A stretch of 64,000 nucleotides of DNA from JANWVO01 sp964458495. GTDB lineage: Bacteria; Acidobacteriota; Terriglobia; Bryobacterales; Bryobacteraceae. The DNA lies in contig CAYWJB010000005.1 in assembly GCA_964458495.1 (NCBI GenBank), positions 62,001-126,000 of the forward strand, in the 5' to 3' direction. Below the pieces are notes generated by a model. It did no database searches. It worked only from the letters and a program-made list of their open reading frames with translations, and was not told the origin of the DNA. This document shows positions 32,468 through 41,963 of the stretch, one piece after another (position 1 is the first letter of the stretch; each line of letters opens with the position of its first letter). Both the position numbers and the translations under genes were made by a program.

Positions 32468-34741
32468 ATGCGGCTCGTGACGGGTGTGCTGCTGCTGGTT
32501 CCGGCAGCGGTTCTGGCGGGCACGCGCGGCACCGTGCGCGACGCGGCGGGCGGTGAAAGGCTGGAGCGGGTCCAGGTCACGCTCGAGTGCGGAGACAGCG
32601 CGGAAACCGTGGTGACCGGTTTTGACGGGCGATTCGAGTTCCGGGCACAGGCGGCGCCCGGTTGCAGCGTGCTGGCGCGGCTGGTGGGCTACCGGCCGGT
32701 GCGCGTCACGCTCGGCGGCGAAAGCGAGATCGAGATCGCCCTGACGCCGGACACGCTGACGCGCCGCGAAAGCGTGGAGGTTCGCGAGGATGTCTTCACC
32801 CTGCAGACCGAGAGCAGCGTGAGCGAGCGCGTGCTCAGCGGCGTGGAGATGAAGACGCTGGCGGGAGTGCTGGTGGACGATCCGCTGCGTGCCGTGCAGG
32901 CGCTGCCGGGCGTGGCCTCGTCAAAAGACTACATCGCGCAGTTCACGCTGCGCGGGGCGGCGTTCGACCGCACGGGCGTCTGGCTGGACGGCGTGCTGCT
33001 GCACAGCCCCTTCCACACGGTGCAGAGCCAGGAGAAGACGGGCTCGGTCTCGATCCTGAATGCGGACCTGGTCGAAGAGATGGCGCTGCACGCAGGAGCG
33101 CCGCCGGTGACGTACTACGACCGCACGGCGGGGGCGCTCGACATGCGGCTGCGGGATGGCGGCCGCACGGGGCCCGCCATTCGCGTCAATGCGGGCGTGG
33201 CCAGCACGGGCGTGATCCTGGAAGGACCAGCGGGCGCTTCCCGCCGCGGCTCATGGCTGGCGGCGGCCCGCAAGAGCTATCTGCAGTATCTGCTGCGCCG
33301 GAGCACGGCGGATGACTGGCTGGCGTTCGGCTACGTCGACTTTGAAGGGCGGTTCACGTACGACGTGACGCCTGCGCAGCAGGTGACGGTTTCGCTGATC
33401 GACGGGCGCTCGGATCTGGACAGGACGCATGTGCGGGACCAGCTGGGGCTGAACGCGATCATGAACGGCGAATACCACGTCACGCTGGCGAGCGTCGCCT
33501 GGCGCTGGGCCCCTGCGGCGCGGGCGCTCGCCACGCAGCGGCTGGCCTGGATGCGCGAGCGCGCCTGGAACGTGAACAACCGCGACCTGGAGCTGAACCG
33601 CATGGGGTACGGCGAATGGGCGTGGAACGGCAGCGCCGCCTGGAACTGGAGCCCGCGGGCGGCCCTTCAGGCGGGCGGGGTGCTGCGGCGGATGCACGAT
33701 GACGGTTTCACGGCCCGCTACCAGTTCAACCCGCTGGCCGTTCGCAGAAAAGACAACTGGCACGGGACCGCCCTGCGCGGGGGAGGCTTCGTGCACCAGG
33801 GCTGGAGCGGGGGGCCAATGACGCTGGGGGCAGGCGCGCGCTTCGACAACGACAGCGAGGCCGGACCCGCGGCGGTCTCCCCGCACGCCTCCGCTGCCGC
33901 GCGGCTCGGCGGGAGGCTGCGCGTGCAGGCGGCCTGGAGCCAGGCTGTGCAATACCCCTCGCTGGCGGCGCGCCTGGTGGAGAACATGGGGAACCGCCAT
34001 CTCGCGCCGGAGCGCGCGAACCATTTCGTGACGGGCCTTGAGCACAGGCTCGATGAACGGACGCGGCTGCGCCTGGAGGCGTTTTACCGCGCGGAGCGCG
34101 ACCTGATCGCACAGCCGCTGCTCGAACCGCGGCTTCTCCCCGGCGGCGCCATTTTCGTGCCTCCGGCGGCCCCGCTTTTTCTGAATTCCGTACGGGGAAC
34201 GGCGCGCGGTGCCGAGATTTTTCTCCAGCGCCGTTCCGCGAACCGACTTTCCGGCTGGATCTCCTACGGCTGGGTGAAAACGAGGATGAGAGACTCCGTG
34301 ACAGGCGCCGTCTACCCTGCCGACAGCGAGCAGCGCCATACGGCGGCGGTCTTCGGGCACTGGCGCCTGACACCCTCCGTCCATGCGAGCGTGCGTTACA
34401 GCTATGGAAGCAATTTTCCGGCGCCCGGGTTCTTCCGGTGGGAGAACGGCGCCTATTTTCTGGGTACAGAGAGAAATTCCATACGGATGCCCGATTACCA
34501 CCGGCTGGATTTCCGGATCAACAAATCATTCCATGTCGAGACCGGGCGGGGCTGGACATGGCGGGGCACGCTCTACGCAGAGGTGCTGAACCTGACGAAC
34601 CGGCGGAATGTGACCTTCGATGCTTTTGGCGGGTTCAACTCGCGCACCGGGCAGGCCACCGTGCGGTTCCTGAATCTGTTCCCGGTGGTGCCCGCGGCGG
34701 GCGTGATGCTGGAGTGGGAGCGCGGGCTACGCTCCCGGTGA
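32468..34741 (+). CDS. TonB-dependent receptor with carboxypeptidase-like regulatory domain
   Basis: Outer-membrane protein of 757 residues: signal peptide about 1-17, a CarboxypepD_reg beta-sandwich (about 20-95: GTVRDAAGGERLERVQVTL), a plug domain (about 115-230: DDPLRAVQALPGVASSKDY, FTLRGAAFDRTGVWLDGVLL), then a 22-strand-type beta-barrel. It ends in ...MLEWERGLRSR without the usual C-terminal aromatic residue. This three-part form is greatly expanded in Acidobacteriota and Bacteroidota and usually imports glycans or siderophores. No periplasmic partner is adjacent. The 3' end overlaps the convergent hybrid kinase by 15 nt. Confidence 0.88.
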   Translation: MRLVTGVLLLVPAAVLAGTRGTVRDAAGGERLERVQVTLECGDSAETVVTGFDGRFEFRAQAAPGCSVLARLVGYRPVRVTLGGESEIEIALTPDTLTRRESVEVREDVFTLQTESSVSERVLSGVEMKTLAGVLVDDPLRAVQALPGVASSKDYIAQFTLRGAAFDRTGVWLDGVLLHSPFHTVQSQEKTGSVSILNADLVEEMALHAGAPPVTYYDRTAGALDMRLRDGGRTGPAIRVNAGVASTGVILEGPAGASRRGSWLAAARKSYLQYLLRRSTADDWLAFGYVDFEGRFTYDVTPAQQVTVSLIDGRSDLDRTHVRDQLGLNAIMNGEYHVTLASVAWRWAPAARALATQRLAWMRERAWNVNNRDLELNRMGYGEWAWNGSAAWNWSPRAALQAGGVLRRMHDDGFTARYQFNPLAVRRKDNWHGTALRGGGFVHQGWSGGPMTLGAGARFDNDSEAGPAAVSPHASAAARLGGRLRVQAAWSQAVQYPSLAARLVENMGNRHLAPERANHFVTGLEHRLDERTRLRLEAFYRAERDLIAQPLLEPRLLPGGAIFVPPAAPLFLNSVRGTARGAEIFLQRRSANRLSGWISYGWVKTRMRDSVTGAVYPADSEQRHTAAVFGHWRLTPSVHASVRYSYGSNFPAPGFFRWENGAYFLGTERNSIRMPDYHRLDFRINKSFHVETGRGWTWRGTLYAEVLNLTNRRNVTFDAFGGFNSRTGQATVRFLNLFPVVPAAGVMLEWERGLRSR

Positions 34742-36469
34742 GAGGCCGGCGGCGGCGCGCACGGCAGCGGCCAGGGCTTCGGCGGAGAAGGGCTTGGCGA
34801 GAACCGGGATGTCCTGGAGATCGGCGGGACGGCGGTTGAGCTCTTCCGAATAGCCGGTGAAAAACAGCGCGCGGATCGAGGGCGAGATGCCACGGAGACG
34901 GCGCACGAGTTCGATGCCGTCTATTTCGGGCATGGCGACATCGGTGATGACGAGCCGGAACGGCGGATCCGATTTGGCGTACAGTTCCAGGGCGCGCGCG
35001 GCGGAGCTGGCTTCCACCACCTCGTAACCGAAGTGCTCCAGCAGTTGCCGCGTCAGCAGGCGGACGGCGTCGTCGTCCTCGACAAGCAGAATGGGGCCGT
35101 GCGCGTGCTCCGGCAGCTCTTGCGCCGCCGCCCCGGCGCCCGCATCGGATGCGGGAAGGTCGATTTCGAACTTCGCACCGGCGCCGGGCGCGGACTCCAC
35201 GCGGATGACGCCGCCGAGCGAGCTGACAATCCCGTATACCGATGTGAGGCCCAGCCCCGTTCCGCGCCCCGGTTCTTTCGTGGTGAAGAACGGCTCGAAG
35301 ATCCGCGCGCGCGTCTCTTCATCCATGCCGTGGCCTTCGTCGCTGACGGCGAGCCGGACATAGCGGCCGGGCTTCAGCCCGATGCGGGCGGCCTCCTCGG
35401 AGTCCTCGATACAAACGGTTCTGGTGGAGATCCCGATCCGCCCGCCTTCCGGCATGGCGTCGCGCGCGTTGACCATCAGGTTCAGCAGGATCTGCTCCAC
35501 TTGCGAGCGGTCGGCGAGCAGCAGGGGCAGCGCGGGGTCGAGGTCGCGGATGATTGTGATCGAAGGCCCCAGCAGCTTCTCGACCAGAGAGACCAGTGAT
35601 TCGACGGCATCGTTGAGATCGAAAGGGAATGGGCGGGCGGTCTGTCTGCGGCTGAACATCAAAAGCTGGGATACCAGCCGGGAGGCGCGTTCCGAGGCGT
35701 GGCGGATTTCGGCGGCGGCGCGGGACAGCTCCGCCGGGCCGGAATCGGGGCGGCCCAGCAGATCGGCGTATCCTCTGATGACGGTGAGAAGGTTGTTGAA
35801 GTCGTGGGCCACGCCGGAGGCAAGCAGGCCGATGGCCTCCATGCGCGCCGCCTGCCGCAGGTGCTCCTCCAGGCGCCGCTGTTCGGTGATGTCCACGGCG
35901 AAGGCGCCCACCAGAAGCTCGGCGCCGGAGGGGACGGGAAAGCGGCGGACCAGGAAAGTGCGGTCCTCCCCCTGGATGGGGATGGTCATGACGCGTTCGG
36001 CCAGCGGTTCGCCGGCGAGGATGCGGGCGTGGTCCTCGTCGGCCAGCTTGACGATGTCGGGGCCGAAGAACGCGCGCGGGCTCAGTCCCTCCCACTGGCG
36101 GTCTTTGGCGAGGTTCTCGATCCAGTAGCGGTTGGCGTAGATGTAGCGGCCCTGCCGGTCGCGGAGGAATGCGGCCACCGGCAGGTTGTCCATGAAGGCG
36201 GCGAAGCGCCTTTCACTGGCCTCGATCAGCCTGCGGGACGACTCCATCGCGTCCAGCCGCCTCCGCAACACCGCATACAGAAGCAGCGTGGTGACGAAGA
36301 CGAAGCCGAGTCCCTTGTACTGGCTGACGCGGGCAAGCGCCGCCGCATCCGGAAACAGCCGTGCAGCCACGGTGTCGGAGAGGACGATCCACAGCGATGC
36401 GGCCGCGCCGTAGGCGGCGGCAATCTGGAAGGCGCTGGATCGCGCCAGCTGGGAGATGCGCCGCTGCAT
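34727..36469 (-). CDS. PAS-containing hybrid histidine kinase with C-terminal receiver
   Basis: The 580-residue protein has two membrane helices (about 13-32 and 53-69) and a PAS domain (about 85-200: RRFAAFMDNLPVAAFLRD...YIYANRYW). HisKA follows with phospho-His in GVAHDFNNLLTVIRGYADLL, then HATPase (DEGHGMD, GTGLGLTSVYG) and a receiver (PILLVEDDDAVR, phospho-Asp in LVITDVAMPEIDG). The DFNN variant of the H-box marks a common hybrid-kinase family. No separate response regulator is nearby, so phosphotransfer targets lie elsewhere. It is 21 nt downstream of the MFS gene, probably one operon. Confidence 0.9.
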   Translation of the reverse strand: MQRRISQLARSSAFQIAAAYGAAASLWIVLSDTVAARLFPDAAALARVSQYKGLGFVFVTTLLLYAVLRRRLDAMESSRRLIEASERRFAAFMDNLPVAAFLRDRQGRYIYANRYWIENLAKDRQWEGLSPRAFFGPDIVKLADEDHARILAGEPLAERVMTIPIQGEDRTFLVRRFPVPSGAELLVGAFAVDITEQRRLEEHLRQAARMEAIGLLASGVAHDFNNLLTVIRGYADLLGRPDSGPAELSRAAAEIRHASERASRLVSQLLMFSRRQTARPFPFDLNDAVESLVSLVEKLLGPSITIIRDLDPALPLLLADRSQVEQILLNLMVNARDAMPEGGRIGISTRTVCIEDSEEAARIGLKPGRYVRLAVSDEGHGMDEETRARIFEPFFTTKEPGRGTGLGLTSVYGIVSSLGGVIRVESAPGAGAKFEIDLPASDAGAGAAAQELPEHAHGPILLVEDDDAVRLLTRQLLEHFGYEVVEASSAARALELYAKSDPPFRLVITDVAMPEIDGIELVRRLRGISPSIRALFFTGYSEELNRRPADLQDIPVLAKPFSAEALAAAVRAAAGLSPGA

Positions 36470-36490
36470 GCCGCTTGAGGCCGCGGCCGC

Positions 36491-37630
36491 TCAGAGCTGC
36501 GGCAGGGCGACGATCACCGCCGCGAGAATCAGCGACGCGGCCGGCAGCAGCAACAGGGCCTTCTTCAGCCGTTTCGGATCCTCGCCGGCGATGCCGCCGA
36601 TGATGGGGGAGCTGACCACCAGCCCCAGCCAGCCGCACGTGGACGCGATGCCGGTAGCCGTGGCGTCGAGCCCGGCGGGCTTGAACGCCGTCCCGACCAG
36701 GCCGAGCGCGGTGGGGAACACGGGCGCCATGGCGATGCCCGCCAGAAAGACCAGAACCCAGGCCGTGGATGCGTTCGCCGTTTGGAGCATGATGTAGGTG
36801 GTGACGGCCATCAGCACCGCCGCGCCCAGCAGCACCATTTTCGGGGTAACGCTGCCCAGGACGGGCACCACGGCGACGCGGCCCAGCAACAGGCCGAGCG
36901 CGAAGCCAAGAGAGAGGATCGTGAGCGCCTTCGCGTCCGGCACTCCCTGCGCGATCAGATGGCGCGCCAGCCAGTTCCACACGCCCACCTCGCAGGCGAC
37001 ATAGAGAAACAGTGCGAAGGACAACAGCAGCAGCACGGGGCTGGTGATCAAGGAAGACACCTGCTCCGCCTGGAAGGATACCTTGCCGCTGGGTGGCGCC
37101 ATCTCCGTTGCGGCGTTGAAGACCAGCGCCACGAAGGCCACCGTCATGGCGAACAGGAGCAGCTTCGGCACGTCGTTGCGGAACAGCCGGGCGGCGATCA
37201 GCGGAGTGACCAGCCCCCCGAGGCCGAAGAAGAGGTTGACGGCGTTGAAGACGGCCGCGCCCTGCAGCCAGCTCACCTGGATGTCGTTGGCGACGGCGAA
37301 CGCCGAGGTCACCAGCGCGCCGCCGCCCGTGCCGAGAACGAACATGGCGGAAGCGATGGGCACGAACCCTTTTGCTGAGCGCAGGCCGATCAGCGCCAGG
37401 CCGATCAGCGCCAGCGACAGCAGCATGCCCACCTTCTTGCCCTGCAAATCGAGCAGCGGTCCGGCGAAAAATCCGCCGAACATGAGGCCGATGGCCTGCA
37501 TCATGCCGATCTTGCCATTCTGGTTCGGCGTGAGCTGGAAGCGCCGCGACAGCTCGGGCAGGATGGTGCCCAGCATGGCGGCGATCATGCCGTACGTGAA
37601 GATGCCAAGGATGTCCGCGATCAGGAGCAT
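36491..37630 (-). CDS. MFS transporter (FucP/sugar-type)
   Basis: Membrane protein of 379 residues with about 12 segments. The family pattern is GMIAAMLGTILPELSRRFQLTPNQNGKIGMMQAIGLMFGGFFAGPLLDLQGKK in TM1-3. It contains the cytoplasmic loop G..xD..GKK, and F.LGLGG further on. It resembles sugar/fucose permeases. The substrate is unknown. A kinase gene follows after 21 nt; a sugar-responsive circuit is possible but unproven. Confidence 0.82.
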   Translation of the reverse strand: MLLIADILGIFTYGMIAAMLGTILPELSRRFQLTPNQNGKIGMMQAIGLMFGGFFAGPLLDLQGKKVGMLLSLALIGLALIGLRSAKGFVPIASAMFVLGTGGGALVTSAFAVANDIQVSWLQGAAVFNAVNLFFGLGGLVTPLIAARLFRNDVPKLLLFAMTVAFVALVFNAATEMAPPSGKVSFQAEQVSSLITSPVLLLLSFALFLYVACEVGVWNWLARHLIAQGVPDAKALTILSLGFALGLLLGRVAVVPVLGSVTPKMVLLGAAVLMAVTTYIMLQTANASTAWVLVFLAGIAMAPVFPTALGLVGTAFKPAGLDATATGIASTCGWLGLVVSSPIIGGIAGEDPKRLKKALLLLPAASLILAAVIVALPQL

Positions 37631-37687
37631 AGCGGAGTCATGCTATCAGATCGGCGGCAGGCTGTGGCAGCGCCGCCTGCCTCCGCT

Positions 37688-38131
37688 TCACTCGATGACG
37701 GCGCCCGCGCCCTGGATCTGATAGACCGTCACAGGACCCGTGATGGAGGCGGGATCGAACGGCTTGTTGTTCTCCTCGGCCTCGTGCCTGGCCCGCTCGA
37801 TGGCCTGTTCGCGGGTCAGCTCGATCTTCACGAATTTCCCCTCGGCGACAGCCATTTTTCCGACCGCTTCCTTCGGGAAAACGATCTCACCGTCCTTGAC
37901 CTTGATCCGCACGCGCGCGTTGGTGGCGGGATCGACGAGGTTCATCCAGCAGCCCATCTTCTCGCAGACCTCGGCCACGCGCCCGCGCACCTGCACGGTC
38001 TTGCCCACGAAATCGCCCGGCGTCTTCTCGAGGCTGGCGATGGGGGTCTGTGTCTTCAGTTCCAGGGGCTTGCCCAGCGGGCCGCCCATCAGGCACAAGG
38101 ATCCGAACAGAAGCAACGCGGCAATACGCAT
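37688..38131 (-). CDS. DUF4920 secreted protein
   Basis: The 147-residue protein has a signal peptide (about 1-17). The mature domain contains PIASLEKTPGDFVGKTVQVRGRVAEVCEKMGCWMNLVDP, the conserved core of DUF4920 with the VCxxxGCWM Cys pair, an OB-fold-like exported domain of unknown function that may bind metal. The frame is open upstream, but ATG 38131 gives a clean signal peptide and follows a CACAAT element by 6 nt. Confidence 0.8.
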   Translation of the reverse strand: MRIAALLLFGSLCLMGGPLGKPLELKTQTPIASLEKTPGDFVGKTVQVRGRVAEVCEKMGCWMNLVDPATNARVRIKVKDGEIVFPKEAVGKMAVAEGKFVKIELTREQAIERARHEAEENNKPFDPASITGPVTVYQIQGAGAVIE

Positions 38132-38137
38132 GGCACC

Positions 38138-38143
38138 ATTGTG
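38138..38143 (-). promoter_or_regulatory. -10-like CACAAT, 6 nt before DUF4920 gene
   Basis: Minus strand CACAAT-N6-ATG (38131), the same geometry as the TATCAT-N6 starts elsewhere. Confidence 0.35.
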
Positions 38144-38193
38144 CCCGAAAATGCCGCGGCCGCGCCACGCGGCGACGGCAGGCGGACGGGCGG

Positions 38194-40242
38194 CTACTTC
38201 TTCTGCTGCGCGGCGGCTTCGCGCGCCAGGCGGACGCGGGCGTTTTCCAGCTTCTTGCGCACCTTCGCCACTTCCTCCTGGTCCACGTCGCCGGGAGCGT
38301 TCGACTGCCATTCCTTCAGGGACCGCTCCCAGTGTTGCACAGCGTCCTTCAGGCGGTCGAGGCTGTAGTAGACGTCGCCCATGTGGTCGTGCACGGTGGG
38401 GTCGCGGGAGCTGCGAGCCAGCGACTTCTGGAGCCATTCGGCGGCTTCCTCGAGCCGGTTCAGCCGGTAGTAGACCCAGCCGAGCGAGTCGAGAAAGGCG
38501 CTGTTGTTGGGTTCGAGGGCGACTGCCTTCCGGATCAGCTCCAGCGCTTCCTGGAGACGCACGTTGCGGTCGGCCAGCATGTAGCCGAGGTAGTTCATCG
38601 CCGACGCTGACCTGGGGTTGATCTCGAGCACCTTGCGGAATTCCGCCTCGGCAAGGTCGTATTTCTTCTGCCGCTCGTGCATTGCGCCGCGCATGAAAAG
38701 AACCACTTCCTTCTCCTCACTGGTGGAAGAGAGCTTGCCGGCTTCGTCCAGGGCGCGGGCCATTTCGGCGAAGTTCCTCTGTTTTTCGTAGATCTGGGCG
38801 AGCGAAATCCACGTCTCGCGGTCGTTCTTGCCGTCGAACGAAGATTTCAGCATCGCCTCGGCTTCCCGGAAACGGCCAAGGTCGGCATAGACGCTGGCGG
38901 CGAGGCTCTTGACCATGCGGTCGGAGGGGAACCTTTGGAGCGCCGCTTTGGCCTCTTTCTCTGCGGCGGCGAAATCCTTGGCGGCGCGCAGGGCATCGAT
39001 GATCTGCGCCGAAGCGCGCGCGGCAGAGTCGGGATCGGCTTGCGCCATTTCGCGGAAAGCGGCGATGGCGTCCTGCGTTTGATCGGCCATCCGGTGAAGC
39101 AGGCCCAGCCGTTCGAGCAGGATGGCGCGGTTGGCGCGTTCGCCGAACGAGGACGGGCGGCGCTCCAGGGCGGCCAGAATCTCCTTCAGCCGGGCGATGG
39201 CTTCCGCCATCTTGCCCTGCGCCTCCAGCAGGCTGACCTCGTTGTACTGCACCTCGAGGTTGGACGGATCGAGCTTCGCGGCGCGGCGGGCGTACTCCTC
39301 GGCTTTGGCGAACTCCTGTTTCTGGCGGTGGATCTGCGACAGGCGGAGCAGGGCGAGCAGGTCGTTGGACTCGGCCTGCAGCAGTTCCTCGAACGCGGCC
39401 TGGGCCTTGTCGTGGTCTTCGGCGGCGAACAGCGATTGCGCCCAGGCGCGCTTCAGATCCAGGTTGTCGGGATTCAGTTCGAGAGCGCGGCTGTAAGTCT
39501 CGGCGGCTTCGCGGTACTGCCTGAGCTGCTCATAGGCCGAGGCCAGCGCCAGCAGCGTACGCATGCTGGGGTTCTTCTCGGCCACGCGTTTCAGCATGCG
39601 GCTGGCGGAAGCGGTGTCGCCCAGGTCGGAATAGACCATGGCGAGGCCGGTGAGCGCGTCCTCGCTGGTTTCGTCGAGTTCGAGAACCTTCTTGAAGGCG
39701 CGCTCGGAGGCGGGCGAGTTCTGGACGAGCTTGTAGAGCCGGCCGAGCATCAGCCACGTTTCCTTGTCCTGGGGCGCCAGTTCGGCCACCTTCTCGTATT
39801 GCGCGATGGCCTGCTTCAGCATGTCCTCGTTCATGCGCGTGGACTGGCCTTCGCGGATTCGGGCGGTGTAGAGCCTGCCGAGGATGCGGCGCGAGTTCAC
39901 ATCACCGGGATTGCGGCGGACGGCCTCCTCGAATTCTGCGACGGCGGAGCGGATCTGGCCGCTCTGGACATAGAGCTCGGCAAGTTCCTCGGCAAGCGCC
40001 GGGGATTCGGGGTCGTTCTGCACGGCCAGGCGATAGTTCTCGATCGCCTTCTGGATGTACTCGCCCCGGCCGCCGAACTGCGCCGCCAGTTCGGCGTAGA
40101 GGTGGCCGAGCGCGGCGTGATAGTAGGCTGCCGCCCGGTCGGGGGCGGCCGCGCGGGCGGCCTGGGGCGCCTGCACGGAGGCCGTGGTCATGGAGGCCGC
40201 CAGCAAGAAACAAACCGAGAGAGAAATGTTCATCGTCGCCAT
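38194..40242 (-). CDS. Exported tetratricopeptide-repeat protein
   Basis: The 682-residue protein has a short signal peptide (about 1-24; the start may be MNISL three codons later). The rest is almost entirely TPR helices, about 14-15 repeats of 34 residues recognisable as AIxxYxxxxxLxPxx (for example AIAQYEKVAELAPQDKETWLMLGRLY). It probably acts as a protein-binding scaffold in the periplasm or outer membrane. The C-terminus is Lys/Ala rich. It is divergent from miaA. Confidence 0.85.
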   Translation of the reverse strand: MATMNISLSVCFLLAASMTTASVQAPQAARAAAPDRAAAYYHAALGHLYAELAAQFGGRGEYIQKAIENYRLAVQNDPESPALAEELAELYVQSGQIRSAVAEFEEAVRRNPGDVNSRRILGRLYTARIREGQSTRMNEDMLKQAIAQYEKVAELAPQDKETWLMLGRLYKLVQNSPASERAFKKVLELDETSEDALTGLAMVYSDLGDTASASRMLKRVAEKNPSMRTLLALASAYEQLRQYREAAETYSRALELNPDNLDLKRAWAQSLFAAEDHDKAQAAFEELLQAESNDLLALLRLSQIHRQKQEFAKAEEYARRAAKLDPSNLEVQYNEVSLLEAQGKMAEAIARLKEILAALERRPSSFGERANRAILLERLGLLHRMADQTQDAIAAFREMAQADPDSAARASAQIIDALRAAKDFAAAEKEAKAALQRFPSDRMVKSLAASVYADLGRFREAEAMLKSSFDGKNDRETWISLAQIYEKQRNFAEMARALDEAGKLSSTSEEKEVVLFMRGAMHERQKKYDLAEAEFRKVLEINPRSASAMNYLGYMLADRNVRLQEALELIRKAVALEPNNSAFLDSLGWVYYRLNRLEEAAEWLQKSLARSSRDPTVHDHMGDVYYSLDRLKDAVQHWERSLKEWQSNAPGDVDQEEVAKVRKKLENARVRLAREAAAQQKK

Positions 40243-40365
40243 CCGTCGCCGCTGCCTGCCCGCGCGCGTCGGACGGGCAAGGCGGCCTGCGCTGTTATCC
40301 TAACTATATCTGATGCGCCTTGGCGGCGCGGCGGTTCCCCGCCGCGCGCAAATCCGGGGCCGGCC

Positions 40366-41346
40366 ATGACGAATCCCGCGGGCGGCGAACATCCCCTGAT
40401 CGTAATCGTGGGTCCGACCTGCTCCGGCAAGAGCGCCCTCGCGCTGGAAACGGCGCGGCGGGTGGGCGGCGAGATCGTGAATTGCGATTCGCTGCAGCTC
40501 TACCGGGGCCTCGACATCGGAACGGCGAAGACTCCTCCGCACGAGCGCGCCGGAGTGCCTCACCACTTGTTCGACGTTCTGGAGCCCTGGGAAGTGTACA
40601 GCGCCGGCGCCTACGCGCGCGAGGCGAGGAAAGTTCTGGAGGCGATTCGCGGGCGGGGGAGAATCCCCGTTGTCGCCGGCGGCACGGGCTTCTATCTGCG
40701 TGCGCTGCTCGAAGGGCTGGCGGAAGCGCCGGCGCGCGACGAGGCCCTGCGCGCGAGGCTTCTGGAAAGGGAGCGCCGGAGGTCCGGGAGCCTGCACAGG
40801 CTGCTCGGGCGGCTCGATCCGCGCACTGCGGCTGGCATCCATCCCAACGATGTACAAAAGACGGTGCGCGCCCTGGAAATCTGCATCGCCACGAGGAAGC
40901 CTGCGTCCGCCGTGTTCGCCGGCGGAAGGAGACCGCTGGAGGGCTGGCGCGCACTGAAGCTGGGGCTGCATCCACCCCGCCGGGAACTGGTGGAACGGAT
41001 CCGGAAGCGCGCGCGCCTGATGTTCGAGCAGGGGCTGCTCGACGAGGTGCGGGCGCTGCTGGAGCGCGGCGTGCCGCAGGAGTCCAAGGCGTTCGAGTCC
41101 ATCGGCTATAAAGAAGCCCTGGAGTGTCTGAGGGGGCGAATGACGCCCCAGGAGGCGATGGAACGGACCGAGATCGCCACCCGGCAATACGCGAAGCGGC
41201 AGATGACATGGTTCCGGCGCGACCCGGCGATCATCTGGCTGCCCGGATTCGGGGATCAGCCAGCGGCGGCGGCTGCCGCGCAGGACCGCATGCGCGAGTT
41301 CCTGCGCGAAATTTACACCGGAAGGCAGAACGCAGGCCGGTGTTGA
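40366..41346 (+). CDS. miaA: tRNA dimethylallyltransferase
   Basis: Adds the dimethylallyl group to A37 of tRNAs reading UNN codons. The 326-residue protein has P-loop GPTCSGKS (16-23; Cys where Ala or Gly is usual), NCDSLQLYRGLDIGTAKT, HHLFDV, VVAGGTGFYLRAL, and the tRNA-binding FESIGYKEAL plus RQYAKRQMTWFRR. The frame extends upstream, but ATG 40366 puts the P-loop at the normal distance. hfq, its frequent neighbour, is absent here. Confidence 0.95.
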   Translation: MTNPAGGEHPLIVIVGPTCSGKSALALETARRVGGEIVNCDSLQLYRGLDIGTAKTPPHERAGVPHHLFDVLEPWEVYSAGAYAREARKVLEAIRGRGRIPVVAGGTGFYLRALLEGLAEAPARDEALRARLLERERRRSGSLHRLLGRLDPRTAAGIHPNDVQKTVRALEICIATRKPASAVFAGGRRPLEGWRALKLGLHPPRRELVERIRKRARLMFEQGLLDEVRALLERGVPQESKAFESIGYKEALECLRGRMTPQEAMERTEIATRQYAKRQMTWFRRDPAIIWLPGFGDQPAAAAAAQDRMREFLREIYTGRQNAGRC

Positions 41347-41481
41347 GCCGTCTTCTCCGGTAGAGCGCTCTGGGGCAGATCGAGACCGGTTCTAGCAGAA
41401 AAGCATTAGTGCGGACAGATAGCACCACCAAAAAGTTGGAAATTTAATGCTCCAAAGCTGGAGAAAGCGAATCAGACCGGA

Positions 41482-41487
41482 TATACT
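41482..41487 (+). promoter_or_regulatory. -10 hexamer TATACT
   Basis: GGATATACT lies upstream of the small secreted gene, with a leader of about 17 nt that contains AAGGAG (41497-41502). The -35 (TGGAGA at 41459) is weak. Confidence 0.5.
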
Positions 41488-41510
41488 GAAAACAGCAAGG
41501 AGTGTCCACG

Positions 41511-41831
41511 ATGACCAAGACCATGAAGTTTCTCGCAATTTTCCTGACAATCGGTTTGCTTGCGGCGTCGGCGGCGACGTACAACGTCACGCTGTTCCAG
41601 CCGTCGGTTGTGGCGGGCAAGGAGCTGAAGCCGGGCGACTACAAGCTGATGCTGGAGGACGGCAAGGCCGTCATCCAGAAGGGCAAAGAGAAGGTGGAAG
41701 CGACGGTAAAAGTCGAGCAGGGTGATTCGAAATTCAGCTCGACGTCGGTTCGCTACGCCGAGGAAAACGGAAAGCTGAAGATTCAGGAAATCCGTTTGGG
41801 CGGAACGACCACGAAACTCGTTTTCAATTAA
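41511..41831 (+). CDS. Small exported beta-strand protein
   Basis: The 106-residue protein has a signal peptide (about 1-21, cleavage after ASAATY or nearby). The mature part is short beta strands with many Lys (KELKPGDYKLMLEDGKAVIQKGKEKVEATVKVEQ), of the carboxypeptidase-regulatory-like or DUF2911-like small acidobacterial secreted type. ATG 41511 is preferred to GTG 41502 because AAGGAG then has 8-nt spacing. It has its own promoter and a strong terminator, suggesting high expression. Confidence 0.72.
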   Translation: MTKTMKFLAIFLTIGLLAASAATYNVTLFQPSVVAGKELKPGDYKLMLEDGKAVIQKGKEKVEATVKVEQGDSKFSSTSVRYAEENGKLKIQEIRLGGTTTKLVFN

Positions 41832-41866
41832 TCAGCGAAGACGGAATTATTTCCCTCCCTCATTCT

Positions 41867-41908
41867 GGCACCTCCTTCGGGATGCGAAGGGGGTGCCTTT
41901 TTCTTTTT
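41867..41908 (+). terminator. Strong intrinsic terminator
   Basis: A 13-bp stem (41867-41879 with 41885-41897, one T-G pair) with a 5-nt loop is followed by TTTTTCTTTTT. It is the clearest rho-independent terminator in the window, after the small secreted protein gene. Confidence 0.93.
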
Positions 41909-41963
41909 GAGCGGCAGCGGCGGCAGGGCAGGCGGGGCGGCGGCCAAGGGGACAGGCTTCCGC

